A DNA stretch of 64,000 bases from CAZRRV01 sp045660865 (GTDB lineage: Bacteria; Bacillota; Clostridia; Oscillospirales; Acutalibacteraceae). A model generated the notes under the pieces. The model was not told the origin of the DNA. It made no database searches and saw only the letters and a list, made by a program, of their open reading frames with translations. Location of the stretch: NCBI GenBank assembly GCA_045660865.1, contig JAZREP010000019.1:103490-167489 (forward strand). The letters run 5' to 3'. Position numbers and translations under genes: made by a program. Shown here in pieces: positions 1 to 6,843 of the stretch (the first letter of the stretch is position 1; each line of letters begins with the position of its first letter).

Positions 1-1
1 T

Positions 2-952
2 AGTGAAAGCCTTAGAAATATGTTGGTGCTTTCGGCTAAACAGGCAAGCGCTACCAAATGGGTACCCTCGCTGTTTTTATCCAAAAAGACCATTGATGAA
101 ATTTTGAAAAACAGCCAAAAGGTAAACACCAACGTCATATCGGCAAACACTTATGAGCCCCAAGAGGAAAACGAGTGGGCAAACGCCAAGGACGGTATGC
201 GCTTAGAGTTTATCAACCAACCGAAATACAAGGCGTATTTACTTATTGTTCGTGACCCGAAGCGAGTTTCGGTCGGCGTTGCTTCCAAGAATTTTAGTTC
301 CTCCACCGGAGGCAAGCGAATTTTTGATTTAGTAAAAGATTATAATGCAATAGCCGCCATTAACGCAGGCGAGTTTGCGGACACAGGCGGCAGAGGAAAC
401 GGTGCAAGACCGATGGGACTTACCTATTCGGGCGGTAAAATGGTCTGGAAGGACGGACTAAAACGCACATTTATCGGCTTTGATAAAAACGACAAGCTTG
501 TTTGTAAAGAGGGAATGACTGCCGAAAAGGCGGACGAACTAGGCATTAGAGATGCAATATCTTTCCAAACAAACAATGTACTTATAGAGCCTGACGGCGA
601 TAAGGTTAAACTGCATTACAGCGATGATAACACCGGTACTGCTCAGCGTACCGCAATTGGACAAAGAGCCGACGGTGCTGTACTGATGCTGGTTACCGAC
701 GGAAGAACAGCAAACAGCATTGGCGCAACAAGAAATGATGTTATAGACATTTTGGTGAATTACGGCGCTGTTTCGGCAGGTATGCTCGACGGTGGCTCCT
801 CGGCTATGATGTATTACGAAGACTATTATAACAAGTATTCGGTTGATACTTCGGCAATGGACATTTATCAAAAACAGGGCTTGGTTAACAGATACAAGGC
901 ATTTACAAAGCCACGCAGAATGCCCACTTATTTCATTGTTTCGGAGGAATAG
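2..952 (+). CDS. Phosphodiester glycosidase family protein (NAGPA-like), 5' end outside window
   Basis: The reading frame is open from base 2, so the gene begins upstream and the ATG at 20 is probably internal. The family (NAGPA/DUF2233) hydrolyses phosphodiester-linked sugars; bacterial members act outside the membrane on polymers such as teichoic acids or capsules. Visible family marks are the AAINAGEF strand and the C-terminal MLDGGSSAMMYY motif, which corresponds to the conserved LDGGGS active-site loop. Any signal peptide or membrane anchor would lie outside the window. The stop is 2 bases before the next gene, which has a GGAGG site inside this one, so the two are co-transcribed with the PAP2 gene that follows. 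Family is fairly sure; the substrate is unknown. Confidence 0.85.
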   Translation, partial: SESLRNMLVLSAKQASATKWVPSLFLSKKTIDEILKNSQKVNTNVISANTYEPQEENEWANAKDGMRLEFINQPKYKAYLLIVRDPKRVSVGVASKNFSSSTGGKRIFDLVKDYNAIAAINAGEFADTGGRGNGARPMGLTYSGGKMVWKDGLKRTFIGFDKNDKLVCKEGMTAEKADELGIRDAISFQTNNVLIEPDGDKVKLHYSDDNTGTAQRTAIGQRADGAVLMLVTDGRTANSIGATRNDVIDILVNYGAVSAGMLDGGSSAMMYYEDYYNKYSVDTSAMDIYQKQGLVNRYKAFTKPRRMPTYFIVSEE

Positions 953-954
953 TT

Positions 955-2019
955 ATGACAAAAAAACCTCTGTTTTATAAAATTTACTTTTCGGTTATAG
1001 CGGCCTTTTTGGTACTGCTGGTAGCCAGCCTTTGCGTGCTTTATGCTTGGCTTAATGAATATGAATTATCTCAGCCCGAAAATATAATCAACAAGGTTTA
1101 TTCGGAGTATATTAAAAAGGGCGATTTGTACGGATTAAAGAAAATGGGCGAAACCAATTTCTCCCCTTATGAAACCAAGGACACTTTAAACAGCGCTTTT
1201 AAGGAACTAATTAAAGACAAAGAGGTCAAAATGCAAGAAGGCGCCCACAAGCTTAACGCAAAAACAATAAATTACAGCGTTATAGCGGGTGAAAACGAGC
1301 TTTTGTCTTTAACTCTCGAAAAGCAAAAAAGTGGTGGAAAATTAGGCGTAAAGGCGTATAAGCTTTGCTCGGTTAAGATTAACGAGGCTTATAACAAAAC
1401 CGTAAAAATCACCGCTCCTGCTGATGCTGAAATCACCGTAAACGGCACCCCGCTCGGCAAAGAGGACACACAAAGACTTGAACTGCCCGAGGTTGTAAAG
1501 GGATTAGAAAACAGCGAAAGCTTTGAGGTTTTGCAGACCTATGAATTAAAAGATTTCCTTAACGCAAACCCTGAAATTAAAGCAAAAAAGGGTAAAGAGG
1601 AATTAGCGGTTGAAACAAACAATGGCGGTTATTTTGTTTCACAACAGTTAGACCAAAACAAGAAAAAAGAAGTTCAAGATTTTGCACTCCAAGCGGCTGA
1701 AGCTTACGCTGCATATATGCAGGACGATGCTCCTTTCGGCAGAGTTGCTAAATATTTAGATTCAAACTTTGGCTTTTATGAGAGCGTAAGAACAACCCCT
1801 GCCCATTTCGCTTGGGACCACACAGGCTACGAATTTAAAGATGTTGAATTCGGCGCAACCCACCGCTACAGCGAGGACGTTTGGCGTTGCCGAGTTACAT
1901 TTAAGCAGGTATTATATCTCAACTCTACCACCTATACCGATATATTTGATAAAAATATATACCTTAAAAAAGGTGCAAACGGCTGGAAGGTTATTGATAT
2001 GCTGGCGGGTGAAGAATAA
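955..2019 (+). CDS. Membrane-anchored extracytoplasmic protein of unknown function
   Basis: A 354-residue protein with a short basic N-terminus and one hydrophobic segment at about residues 10-32, giving an N-in, C-out single-pass anchor. The middle contains an ITAPADAEITVNGTPLG stretch that resembles the small beta-domains of PEGA/TcaA-type surface proteins. The C-terminal 130 residues (AEAYAAYMQDDAP onward, ending NGWKVIDML) look like an NTF2-like fold; this is inference from pattern only. It sits between a phosphodiester glycosidase and a PAP2 phosphatase, with a 2-base gap before it and a 1-base stop/start overlap (TAATG) after it. This suggests a shared role in a surface polymer or lipid-phosphate pathway. 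I do not recognise the family. Confidence 0.8.
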   Translation: MTKKPLFYKIYFSVIAAFLVLLVASLCVLYAWLNEYELSQPENIINKVYSEYIKKGDLYGLKKMGETNFSPYETKDTLNSAFKELIKDKEVKMQEGAHKLNAKTINYSVIAGENELLSLTLEKQKSGGKLGVKAYKLCSVKINEAYNKTVKITAPADAEITVNGTPLGKEDTQRLELPEVVKGLENSESFEVLQTYELKDFLNANPEIKAKKGKEELAVETNNGGYFVSQQLDQNKKKEVQDFALQAAEAYAAYMQDDAPFGRVAKYLDSNFGFYESVRTTPAHFAWDHTGYEFKDVEFGATHRYSEDVWRCRVTFKQVLYLNSTTYTDIFDKNIYLKKGANGWKVIDMLAGEE

Positions 2020-2555
2020 TGAATCAGTTTGAATTAAAAATACTTGATTTTATCGGCGATAAAATGCAATGCGCATTCCTCGATTTCATATTACCGCTTA
2101 TCACAAAATTGGGCGACAAGGGTATATTTTGGATAATCTTAGCAGTTGTTTTGCTTTGCATTCCCAAAACCAGAAAAATCGGTCTTTCAATGGGAATTGC
2201 GCTGATAATCGGTCTGCTTGTCGGCAATGTTTTTCTAAAGAATGTTGTAGCACGTATTCGTCCTTACGATTTAAATACGGGAGTAGAACTGCTAATATCA
2301 AAGCTTTCGGATTTCTCCTTCCCGTCGGGACATACGCTGGCATCCTTTGAGGGCGCAACGGTGCTTTTAATAAAAAACAAAAAGCTTGGCATACCGGCTA
2401 TGATTTTGGCTGTTATAATTGCTTTTTCAAGACTTTATTTGTATGTGCATTATCCGTCCGATGTGCTTGCGGGCGCAATACTCGGTATAGCAATTGCATT
2501 CTTAGCCTGCTTTATCGTGGACAAAATCTTTCAAAAAGTAGAAAATAAAAAATAA
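2019..2555 (+). CDS. PAP2 superfamily membrane phosphatase
   Basis: A 178-residue multi-pass membrane protein with the complete acid phosphatase signature: K74...R81-P82 (KNVVARIRP), FPSGH at 101-105 with catalytic His105, and SRLYLYVHYPSD with Arg138, His144 and Asp148. The family removes phosphate from lipid phosphates such as undecaprenyl-PP or phosphatidylglycerol phosphate at the outer face of the membrane. The start overlaps the stop of the upstream gene by one base. A strong hairpin terminator follows the stop, so this is the last gene of the operon. An undecaprenyl-PP phosphatase role would fit the neighbouring surface genes, but the substrate cannot be read from sequence. Confidence 0.9.
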   Translation: MNQFELKILDFIGDKMQCAFLDFILPLITKLGDKGIFWIILAVVLLCIPKTRKIGLSMGIALIIGLLVGNVFLKNVVARIRPYDLNTGVELLISKLSDFSFPSGHTLASFEGATVLLIKNKKLGIPAMILAVIIAFSRLYLYVHYPSDVLAGAILGIAIAFLACFIVDKIFQKVENKK

Positions 2556-2563
2556 TCCACCGA

Positions 2564-2599
2564 GACACTTTCACAAATTTTGTGAGAGTGTCTTTTTTT
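2564..2599 (+). terminator. Rho-independent terminator after PAP2 gene
   Basis: GACACT-TTCACAAA pairs with TTTGTGA-GAGTGTC (one mismatch region) and is followed by seven T. It ends the operon at the left edge. Confidence 0.9.
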
Positions 2600-2611
2600 C
2601 GACAAAATACG

Positions 2612-2687
2612 ATAGACTATATATAGTATATCGTATAATATATAGTCTATATGTACCCAACGAAAATTATAAAATATTTTTGTTGGG
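2612..2687. promoter_or_regulatory. Two inverted repeats upstream of the small XRE regulator
   Basis: ATAGACTATATA (2612-2623) is repeated inverted as TATATAGTCTAT (2639-2650), a perfect 12-base dyad with TATA-rich centre. A second dyad, CCCAAC (2656-2661) and GTTGGG (2682-2687), with further A/T pairing inside, includes the Shine-Dalgarno GGGAG. The first dyad could be an operator for the XRE protein that starts at 2697; the second could fold in the mRNA and mask the ribosome site. Both roles are inferred. Confidence 0.5.
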
Positions 2688-2696
2688 AGTGATAGT

Positions 2697-2939
2697 ATGA
2701 ACATAACGCAAGCGGTTAAAAAGAGATTTGAAGAATTGTGCTTTGAAAAGGATATAAACTTTTGCCGTTTGGCAAGCTTGTCGGGTGTTCCTTACACAAC
2801 GGTAAAATCTATTTTTTACGGACAAAGTAATAACCCCGGCATATCCACAATAAAGAAAATGTGCGACGGTCTTGAAATTTCGGTTACCGAGTTTTTCAAC
2901 ACCGAATATTTTAAGGAATTAGAACAGGAAATAAAATAA
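2697..2939 (+). CDS. Small XRE-family helix-turn-helix regulator
   Basis: An 80-residue single-domain DNA-binding protein. Residues about 5-65 form a Cro/C1-type HTH: AVKKRFEELCFEKDINFCRLASLSG, then the recognition helix region VPYTTVKSIFYGQSNNPGISTIKKMCDGL. There is no sensor or oligomerisation domain. It stands alone between two terminators and has palindromic DNA directly upstream, so autoregulation is likely. Proteins of this size and pattern are common in Clostridia and are usually annotated only as transcriptional regulators. Target genes are unknown. Confidence 0.85.
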   Translation: MNITQAVKKRFEELCFEKDINFCRLASLSGVPYTTVKSIFYGQSNNPGISTIKKMCDGLEISVTEFFNTEYFKELEQEIK

Positions 2940-2940
2940 A

Positions 2941-2968
2941 AAAACACCTTCTTTTGAAGGTGTTTTTT
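2941..2968. terminator. Bidirectional terminator between convergent genes
   Basis: CACCTTC-TTTT-GAAGGTG with A-run before and T-run after. It can serve the XRE gene on the plus strand and the ArpU-like gene on the minus strand. Confidence 0.85.
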
Positions 2969-3405
2969 TAACTTTCGGGGATTCCGTACATTGCGACGGT
3001 GAATTTATAAAGCGCCTCATCCTTTAATTCATAGATTCTGGTTTTCTCATAACACAGCTCGTCCATAAGCTCGTCTACATGGCGGCCGCCACGATAGATG
3101 AAAAATCGTTCAAGCACTTTTCTCTCGTCCTCGGTTAGCCCTTTAAGACCTCGCTCGGTCAGTTGGACCAGCTTTTTTAGAGTAGAGTAATTGAGTTTTA
3201 GGCGGTCACGCTCCATTATTGTGTTGATGCGCCAGTCCTCAACCTTACAGCCGCCACCCTTAATCGGCACAACATCACAGGTAGCACCCTTTACATTGCT
3301 TAAACTTGCATTTAAGGTTTGTATGCGGTCGGCAAGGTTTAAACAACCCTCCTTGCGACAGGGGTAACGCTTTAAATCCTCGACAGCTTCTTTTTTCCAA
3401 TTCAT
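2968..3405 (-). CDS. Phage-type late regulator, ArpU/DUF1492-like (sigma-factor-like HTH)
   Basis: A 145-residue protein starting at the ATG at 3405, which has a strong AGGGAGGTG site 5-7 bases upstream; a longer frame to 3510 would start inside the operator region and is unlikely. The N-terminus (MNWKKEAVEDLKRYPCRKEG) and the C-terminal sigma-region-4-like HTH (LTEDERKVLERFF, then YEKTRIYELKDEALYKFTVAMYG) match the DUF1492/ArpU group, which activates late genes in phages of Gram-positive bacteria. It is divergent from an S24 repressor and separated from it by four operator copies. No phage structural gene lies nearby, so it may be a domesticated or remnant switch. Family moderately sure; target genes unknown. 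Confidence 0.75.
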   Translation of the reverse strand: MNWKKEAVEDLKRYPCRKEGCLNLADRIQTLNASLSNVKGATCDVVPIKGGGCKVEDWRINTIMERDRLKLNYSTLKKLVQLTERGLKGLTEDERKVLERFFIYRGGRHVDELMDELCYEKTRIYELKDEALYKFTVAMYGIPES

Positions 3406-3418
3406 ATTGGCACCTCCC

Positions 3419-3437
3419 TTATTGCGTTTCGCAATAA
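3419..3437. promoter_or_regulatory. Operator copy 1 (TTATTGCG-TTT-CGCAATAA)
   Basis: An 8+8-base dyad around TTT that lies in the leader of the ArpU-like gene, just upstream of its ribosome binding site. Identical core to the copy at 3480. Likely bound by the divergent XRE-S24 repressor; binding is inferred from repetition, symmetry and position. Confidence 0.7.
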
Positions 3438-3479
3438 ATAAATCAAAAAAATTACGAGCAACAACCTGACGTCTGGGTG

Positions 3480-3496
3480 TATTGCGTTTCGCAATA
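3480..3496. promoter_or_regulatory. Operator copy 2 (TATTGCG-TTT-CGCAATA)
   Basis: Exact second copy of the dyad. It lies just downstream of the predicted -10 of the minus-strand promoter, over the expected transcription start, so binding would block the ArpU-like gene. Confidence 0.7.
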
Positions 3497-3498
3497 AT

Positions 3499-3527
3499 AA
3501 AATAACACACTTTTTACTGAATGTCAA
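3499..3527 (-). promoter_or_regulatory. Promoter of the ArpU-like gene
   Basis: On the minus strand TTGACA (3527-3522), 17-base spacer, TATTTT (3504-3499). It sits between operator copies 2 and 3. Confidence 0.6.
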
Positions 3528-3540
3528 TGCTTTTCGCAAT
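3526..3540. promoter_or_regulatory. Operator copy 3 (degenerate, AATGCTTTTCGCAAT)
   Basis: Same 15-base layout as the perfect copies, with changes in the left arm only. It abuts the -35 box of the minus-strand promoter and lies upstream of the repressor promoter. Confidence 0.55.
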
Positions 3541-3554
3541 ATTTTTTAAAAAAG

Positions 3555-3569
3555 ATTGCATTTTGCAAC
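3555..3569. promoter_or_regulatory. Operator copy 4 (ATTGCATTTTGCAAC)
   Basis: A variant with TTGCA-TTT-TGCAA arms. It covers the -35 box of the repressor promoter, so it is the expected site for negative autoregulation. Confidence 0.6.
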
Positions 3570-3584
3570 AAAATAGGGTATAAT
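3556..3584 (+). promoter_or_regulatory. Promoter of the XRE-S24 repressor gene
   Basis: TTGCAT (3556-3561), 17-base spacer, TATAAT (3579-3584), followed by AAGGAAGTG before the ATG at 3610. The -35 box is part of operator copy 4. Confidence 0.75.
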
Positions 3585-3609
3585 AATAAAAAACAAAGGA
3601 AGTGAAGGT

Positions 3610-4299
3610 ATGAAAAAGCAAGATATAACTTTAGAGCGCTTTGCCGAGCGGTTTTCCAAATTATTATCAGAAAGTGATGAGAATACCTACACCTTAGCAG
3701 AAAAACTATCCCTATCACCGGGAACTATAAGCCGTTACCAAAACGGGTTGATGGCGCCAAAAATTCCAACCCTTTATGCATTGGCTGATATATTCGGAGT
3801 AAATCCTGTTTGGCTTTGCGGCGGTGAGGATGCGCCCCGCAATTTGCCGGTTAAAAAACTCCCCGAGCCTAAACTCGCGGAGGATGTTGTTACCTTTCCT
3901 GTAATAGGGGAGGTGGCCGCAGGCTACGACCATTTAGCATACGAGGATTGGGACGGCGAGGTAGTAGATATTCCTGCCTCCTATTTAAAAGGGCATCCGC
4001 AGTCAAAATACTTTGTCCTTTCGGTTTGCGGTGACAGTATGTATCCCTTGTATATGGAAGGGGACAAGGTGCTGATTTTAAAACAGTCAAGAATGAACCA
4101 CAGCGGTCAAATCGGCGCAATACTGTACGATAACGAATGTGCAACATTAAAAAGGGTAGAATATGTAAAGGGTGAAAACTGGATGCGCTTAGTTCCCATT
4201 AACCCTAATTATCCGCCCAAAAAAATAGAAAACGAGGAATTAGAGCGTTGCCGAGTAATTGGTATACCAAAGCTTATAATTCGTGAAATTAAGGATTAA
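3610..4299 (+). CDS. XRE-S24 repressor, LexA/CI-like self-cleaving regulator
   Basis: A 229-residue two-domain repressor. Residues about 5-70 are a Cro/C1-type HTH (TLAEKLSLSPGTISRYQNG). Residues about 95-225 are an S24 peptidase domain with the VAAG cleavage motif (Ala104-Gly105), nucleophile Ser143 in CGDSMYP, and Lys181 in ATLKRVEYV as general base. In this family RecA filaments on single-stranded DNA stimulate self-cleavage and relieve repression after DNA damage. The gene is transcribed away from a phage-type ArpU-like gene, and the shared region holds four operator-like dyads, one over its own -35 box. It most likely represses both directions. It is not LexA itself: no CGAACRNRYGTTYC-type box is present. 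Confidence 0.88.
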   Translation: MKKQDITLERFAERFSKLLSESDENTYTLAEKLSLSPGTISRYQNGLMAPKIPTLYALADIFGVNPVWLCGGEDAPRNLPVKKLPEPKLAEDVVTFPVIGEVAAGYDHLAYEDWDGEVVDIPASYLKGHPQSKYFVLSVCGDSMYPLYMEGDKVLILKQSRMNHSGQIGAILYDNECATLKRVEYVKGENWMRLVPINPNYPPKKIENEELERCRVIGIPKLIIREIKD

Positions 4300-4302
4300 A
4301 AA

Positions 4303-4335
4303 AACACTGTGGTTTTCCACAGTGTTTTTCTTTTA
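4303..4335. terminator. Bidirectional terminator
   Basis: ACACTGTGG-TTTT-CCACAGTGT flanked by an A-run and T-run. It separates the repressor from the convergent amino acid ABC operon. Confidence 0.9.
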
Positions 4336-5073
4336 TATAACTTTGCTTAAGAAATCTTTAAGACGGGCACTTTTTGGGTTTTGGAAAAGCTCATCGGGAG
4401 AGCCTTCCTCCATAATTACACCTTCATCAATAAAGAATACTCGGTCAGCAACCTCACGGGCAAAGCCCATTTCGTGGGTTACAACCGCCATAGTCATACC
4501 CTCATTTGCAAGGCTTTTCATAACCTCTAAAACCTCGCCAACCATTTCAGGGTCGAGAGCGCTGGTCGGCTCGTCAAAAAGCATAACCTCAGGCTGCATA
4601 CAAAGGGCTCTGACAATTGCAACACGCTGTTTTTGACCGCCCGAAAGCTGTGACGGATAAGAGCTTGCTCTGTCAGCAAGACCGACACGCTCCAAAAGCT
4701 TCATAGCACGTTCCTCGGCCTCTGCCTTTGAAATGCCTAAAACCTTCATAGGAGCAATGGTCATATTTTTCAGTACCGTCATATGAGGGAAGAGGTTAAA
4801 CTGTTGGAAAACCATTCCCATTTTCTGGCGGTGCAGGTTTATGTTTGTTTTAGGGTCGGTAATATCGGTGCCGTCAAAGTAAATGCGGCCGCCGGTAGGT
4901 GCCTCTAAAAGGTTTAGGCAACGCAAAAAGGTTGATTTACCAGAACCCGAGGGGCCGATAATACAAACAACCTCTCCTTTTTTAATTTCGGTATCAATAC
5001 CCTTTAAAACACCGATTTCGCCAAAGGATTTTTGCAGGTTTTCAACCTTAATAAGTGTTTCGTTAGTGGTCAC
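4333..5073 (-). CDS. Polar amino acid ABC transporter ATP-binding protein
   Basis: An ATPase of about 246 residues that energises the importer formed with the two upstream genes. It carries Walker A GPSGSGKST, Q-loop GMVFQQFNLF, signature LSGGQKQRVAI, Walker B VMLFDEPTSALD and the switch His in AVVTHEMGF; this is the GlnQ/HisP pattern. The GTG at 5073 is chosen because AAGGAGG lies 10 bases upstream; a longer frame begins at a TTG inside that site. The start overlaps the end of the permease gene by 11 bases, which suggests translational coupling. Last gene of the operon. Confidence 0.92.
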   Translation of the reverse strand: MTTNETLIKVENLQKSFGEIGVLKGIDTEIKKGEVVCIIGPSGSGKSTFLRCLNLLEAPTGGRIYFDGTDITDPKTNINLHRQKMGMVFQQFNLFPHMTVLKNMTIAPMKVLGISKAEAEERAMKLLERVGLADRASSYPSQLSGGQKQRVAIVRALCMQPEVMLFDEPTSALDPEMVGEVLEVMKSLANEGMTMAVVTHEMGFAREVADRVFFIDEGVIMEEGSPDELFQNPKSARLKDFLSKVI

Positions 5074-5797
5074 TGTTACGCAGCCTCCTTTCAAGCTTGC
5101 CTACAAGCCAAGTAAAGAGCATTACAATTACAAGATAGATAAGTGCAACAGCAATCAAGGGCATAAATGCCGAGAAGGTACGTCCACGGATAAGGTCGCC
5201 AGCTTTTGTCAAATCAACAATACCGACATAGCCTGCAATTGAGGTTTCCTTCAAAAGAACGATAAACTCATTACAAAGGGTGGGAAGTACCACTTTAAAC
5301 ATTTGGGGCACGATAATATAAATCATAGTTTGCAGATAGTTAAAGCCAAGGCTTCTGCCAGCTTCAAACTGCCCCTTATCAATTGACATTATGCCGGAAC
5401 GGAAAATTTCGGCAACGTAGGCACCAGAGTTAACACCGAAGGCGATAACAGCAATCGTAGTTTCGTTGTTGAAGGATACTAAAATGATAAAATACATAAT
5501 AAGTAACTGAACAACAATCGGGGTACCACGAATTACGGTAAGGTAAATTTTACAAACGGCATTGAAAAAGGATAAAAGGTAAAAACCCAACCCCTTTTTC
5601 TTTGAAAGCGTTTGATAGTTTGTGTCATATGTAGAGCGTACAGTTGCGATTACAACACCGATTACAATACCGATAATGGTTGCAAAAAAGGTAATGATAA
5701 GGGTGTTCTTCAAGCCCTGTACAAGCCATTCCCAACGGTCATCCTTAATAAAGTTCAGGACAAACTCGTCAGAAAACGATTGAAACCATTCTTTCAT
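5063..5797 (-). CDS. Polar amino acid ABC transporter permease
   Basis: A 244-residue inner-membrane permease of the HisMQ/GlnP type. About five membrane segments are visible (first NTLIITFFATIIGIVIGVVIA), with a conserved EAA-type loop around FEAGRSLGFNYLQTM and IVPQMFKVVLPTLCNEF. The ATG at 5797 follows AAAGGAGAAACTA, so it is preferred to the upstream in-frame start at 5839. It likely forms a homodimer, since only one permease gene is present. The gene lies 85 bases after the binding protein gene, with a hairpin between them. Confidence 0.92.
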   Translation of the reverse strand: MKEWFQSFSDEFVLNFIKDDRWEWLVQGLKNTLIITFFATIIGIVIGVVIATVRSTYDTNYQTLSKKKGLGFYLLSFFNAVCKIYLTVIRGTPIVVQLLIMYFIILVSFNNETTIAVIAFGVNSGAYVAEIFRSGIMSIDKGQFEAGRSLGFNYLQTMIYIIVPQMFKVVLPTLCNEFIVLLKETSIAGYVGIVDLTKAGDLIRGRTFSAFMPLIAVALIYLVIVMLFTWLVGKLERRLRNSDH

Positions 5798-5840
5798 TAG
5801 TTTCTCCTTTAAAATATAATTGTTTTTTAGACAAAACAAG

Positions 5841-5864
5841 CCTCATTCGGAAAACCGAATGAGG
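5841..5864 (-). terminator. Intercistronic hairpin between binding protein and permease genes
   Basis: CCTCATTCGG and CCGAATGAGG form a perfect 10-base stem with a 4-base loop. On the minus strand it is followed by a weakly T-rich stretch (CTTGTTTTGTC). Probably a leaky terminator or mRNA stabiliser that keeps the binding protein in excess, as is usual for such operons. Confidence 0.65.
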
Positions 5865-5882
5865 TGGTTGTTTTAAATTGAA

Positions 5883-6677
5883 TTATTTAATATATTTATC
5901 AACGATAGCCTTGATTTTGCCTTCCTCAGTAAGCTTAGCCAAAGCAGCGTCTACGTCGCTAAGCAATTCAGAGTTGTCCTTGTTGATAGCAATAGCATAA
6001 TCTTCTTCTGCGAAAGAGGTTTCTTGGATTTGGAGACCTTCGTTAGCAGCAACGAAAGCTTTTGCAGGCTCGTTATCAATGATAACTGCGGTAACTTTGC
6101 CTTCGATTAAAGCTTGAACAGCGTCAGCGCCGGTCTTGTAGCGAACTACATTTTCTTCACCGAAGCCCCATTCAGCCGGGTCAGATGAGCAGTAGATATC
6201 ACCTGTGGTATCCTGCTGAACACCAATCTTGATGCCTTCTTTTGTAGCAATCGGATTACCATCAGCATCAAAGCCGGTGTAGAAATCTTCATAAGAAGCA
6301 TAAGTAGAATCGTTCTTAACGATAACGGACTGAATGCCCTTAGCATAAGTCTTAGAGAAGTTAACGCTCTTTAAACGGTCCTCAGTAACGGTCATACCAG
6401 CCATACCGATATCATATTTACCGGACTGAACACCGCCAATGATTGAACCGAACTCAACGTCTTTAATCTCAAGCTCTTTGCCAAGCTCAGCAGCAATCAA
6501 CTTTGCAATTTCAACGTCGATACCAACATACTCGCCGTTTTCAACATATTCATACGGAGGGAAAGCAGCGTTGGTAGCCATGATAAGTTTGTTGTCGTCC
6601 TTACCGCTGCAAGCAGCCAGGGTGAAGAGACCGCAAAGTAAGCATACACACATCAAAATAGAAATTATCTTTTTCAT
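5883..6677 (-). CDS. Amino acid ABC transporter substrate-binding lipoprotein
   Basis: A 264-residue extracellular binding protein (SBP_bac_3 family). The start at 6677 follows AAAGGAGCAAATAAAA; a frame reaching to 6743 would run through the promoter. A lipoprotein signal peptide ends in LFTLAAC with lipidated Cys23. The mature part has family marks: ATNAAFPPYEY, GIDVEIAKLIAAELGK, GSIIGGVQSGKYDIGMAG, TEDR, and the hinge region GIKIGVQQDTTGD. Cystine, glutamine, arginine or histidine are all possible ligands. First gene of the three-gene importer operon. Confidence 0.92.
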   Translation of the reverse strand: MKKIISILMCVCLLCGLFTLAACSGKDDNKLIMATNAAFPPYEYVENGEYVGIDVEIAKLIAAELGKELEIKDVEFGSIIGGVQSGKYDIGMAGMTVTEDRLKSVNFSKTYAKGIQSVIVKNDSTYASYEDFYTGFDADGNPIATKEGIKIGVQQDTTGDIYCSSDPAEWGFGEENVVRYKTGADAVQALIEGKVTAVIIDNEPAKAFVAANEGLQIQETSFAEEDYAIAINKDNSELLSDVDAALAKLTEEGKIKAIVDKYIK

Positions 6678-6721
6678 TTTTATTTGCTCCTTTTTTCGTT
6701 TTAAAATTAGATTGTGAATAT

Positions 6722-6750
6722 ACCATACACCATCAATATGCATTTGTCAA
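6722..6750 (-). promoter_or_regulatory. Promoter of the amino acid importer operon
   Basis: Minus strand TTGACA (6750-6745), 17-base spacer, TATGGT (6727-6722). Confidence 0.7.
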
Positions 6751-6784
6751 GTGAAAAATGCAAAAAAATTCAAAATATTTTTGT

Positions 6785-6840
6785 TTTTATGCATAAAAGT
6801 ACGGAATATACATAAAAACACCCGAGTTTTATGCATAAAA
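6785..6840. promoter_or_regulatory. Repeated TTTTATGCATAAAA palindromes
   Basis: Two perfect copies of the 14-base palindrome TTTTATGCATAAAA (6785-6798 and 6827-6840), with a partial copy ATACATAAAA between them (6808-6817). They lie 35-90 bases upstream of the importer promoter and after the stop of the minus-strand mini-gene at 6844. Possible binding sites for an amino acid-responsive regulator; the regulator is not identifiable. Confidence 0.45.
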
Positions 6841-6843
6841 TGT

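Noticed and set aside
539..871. 110-residue open frame antisense to the phosphodiester glycosidase gene
   Set aside because: No ribosome binding site or domain, and the opposite strand encodes a clear conserved protein.
3419..3569. Possible CRISPR-like array from the repeated TTGCGTTTCGCAA units
   Set aside because: Only four units of 15-19 bases, with unequal centre spacing (60, 45 and 29 bases) and promoters between them. They fit operators, not CRISPR repeats, and no cas gene is near.
2600..4335. A complete prophage or integrated element around the S24 repressor
   Set aside because: No integrase, excisionase, terminase or structural genes and no flanking direct repeats were seen. Host operons begin directly on both sides.
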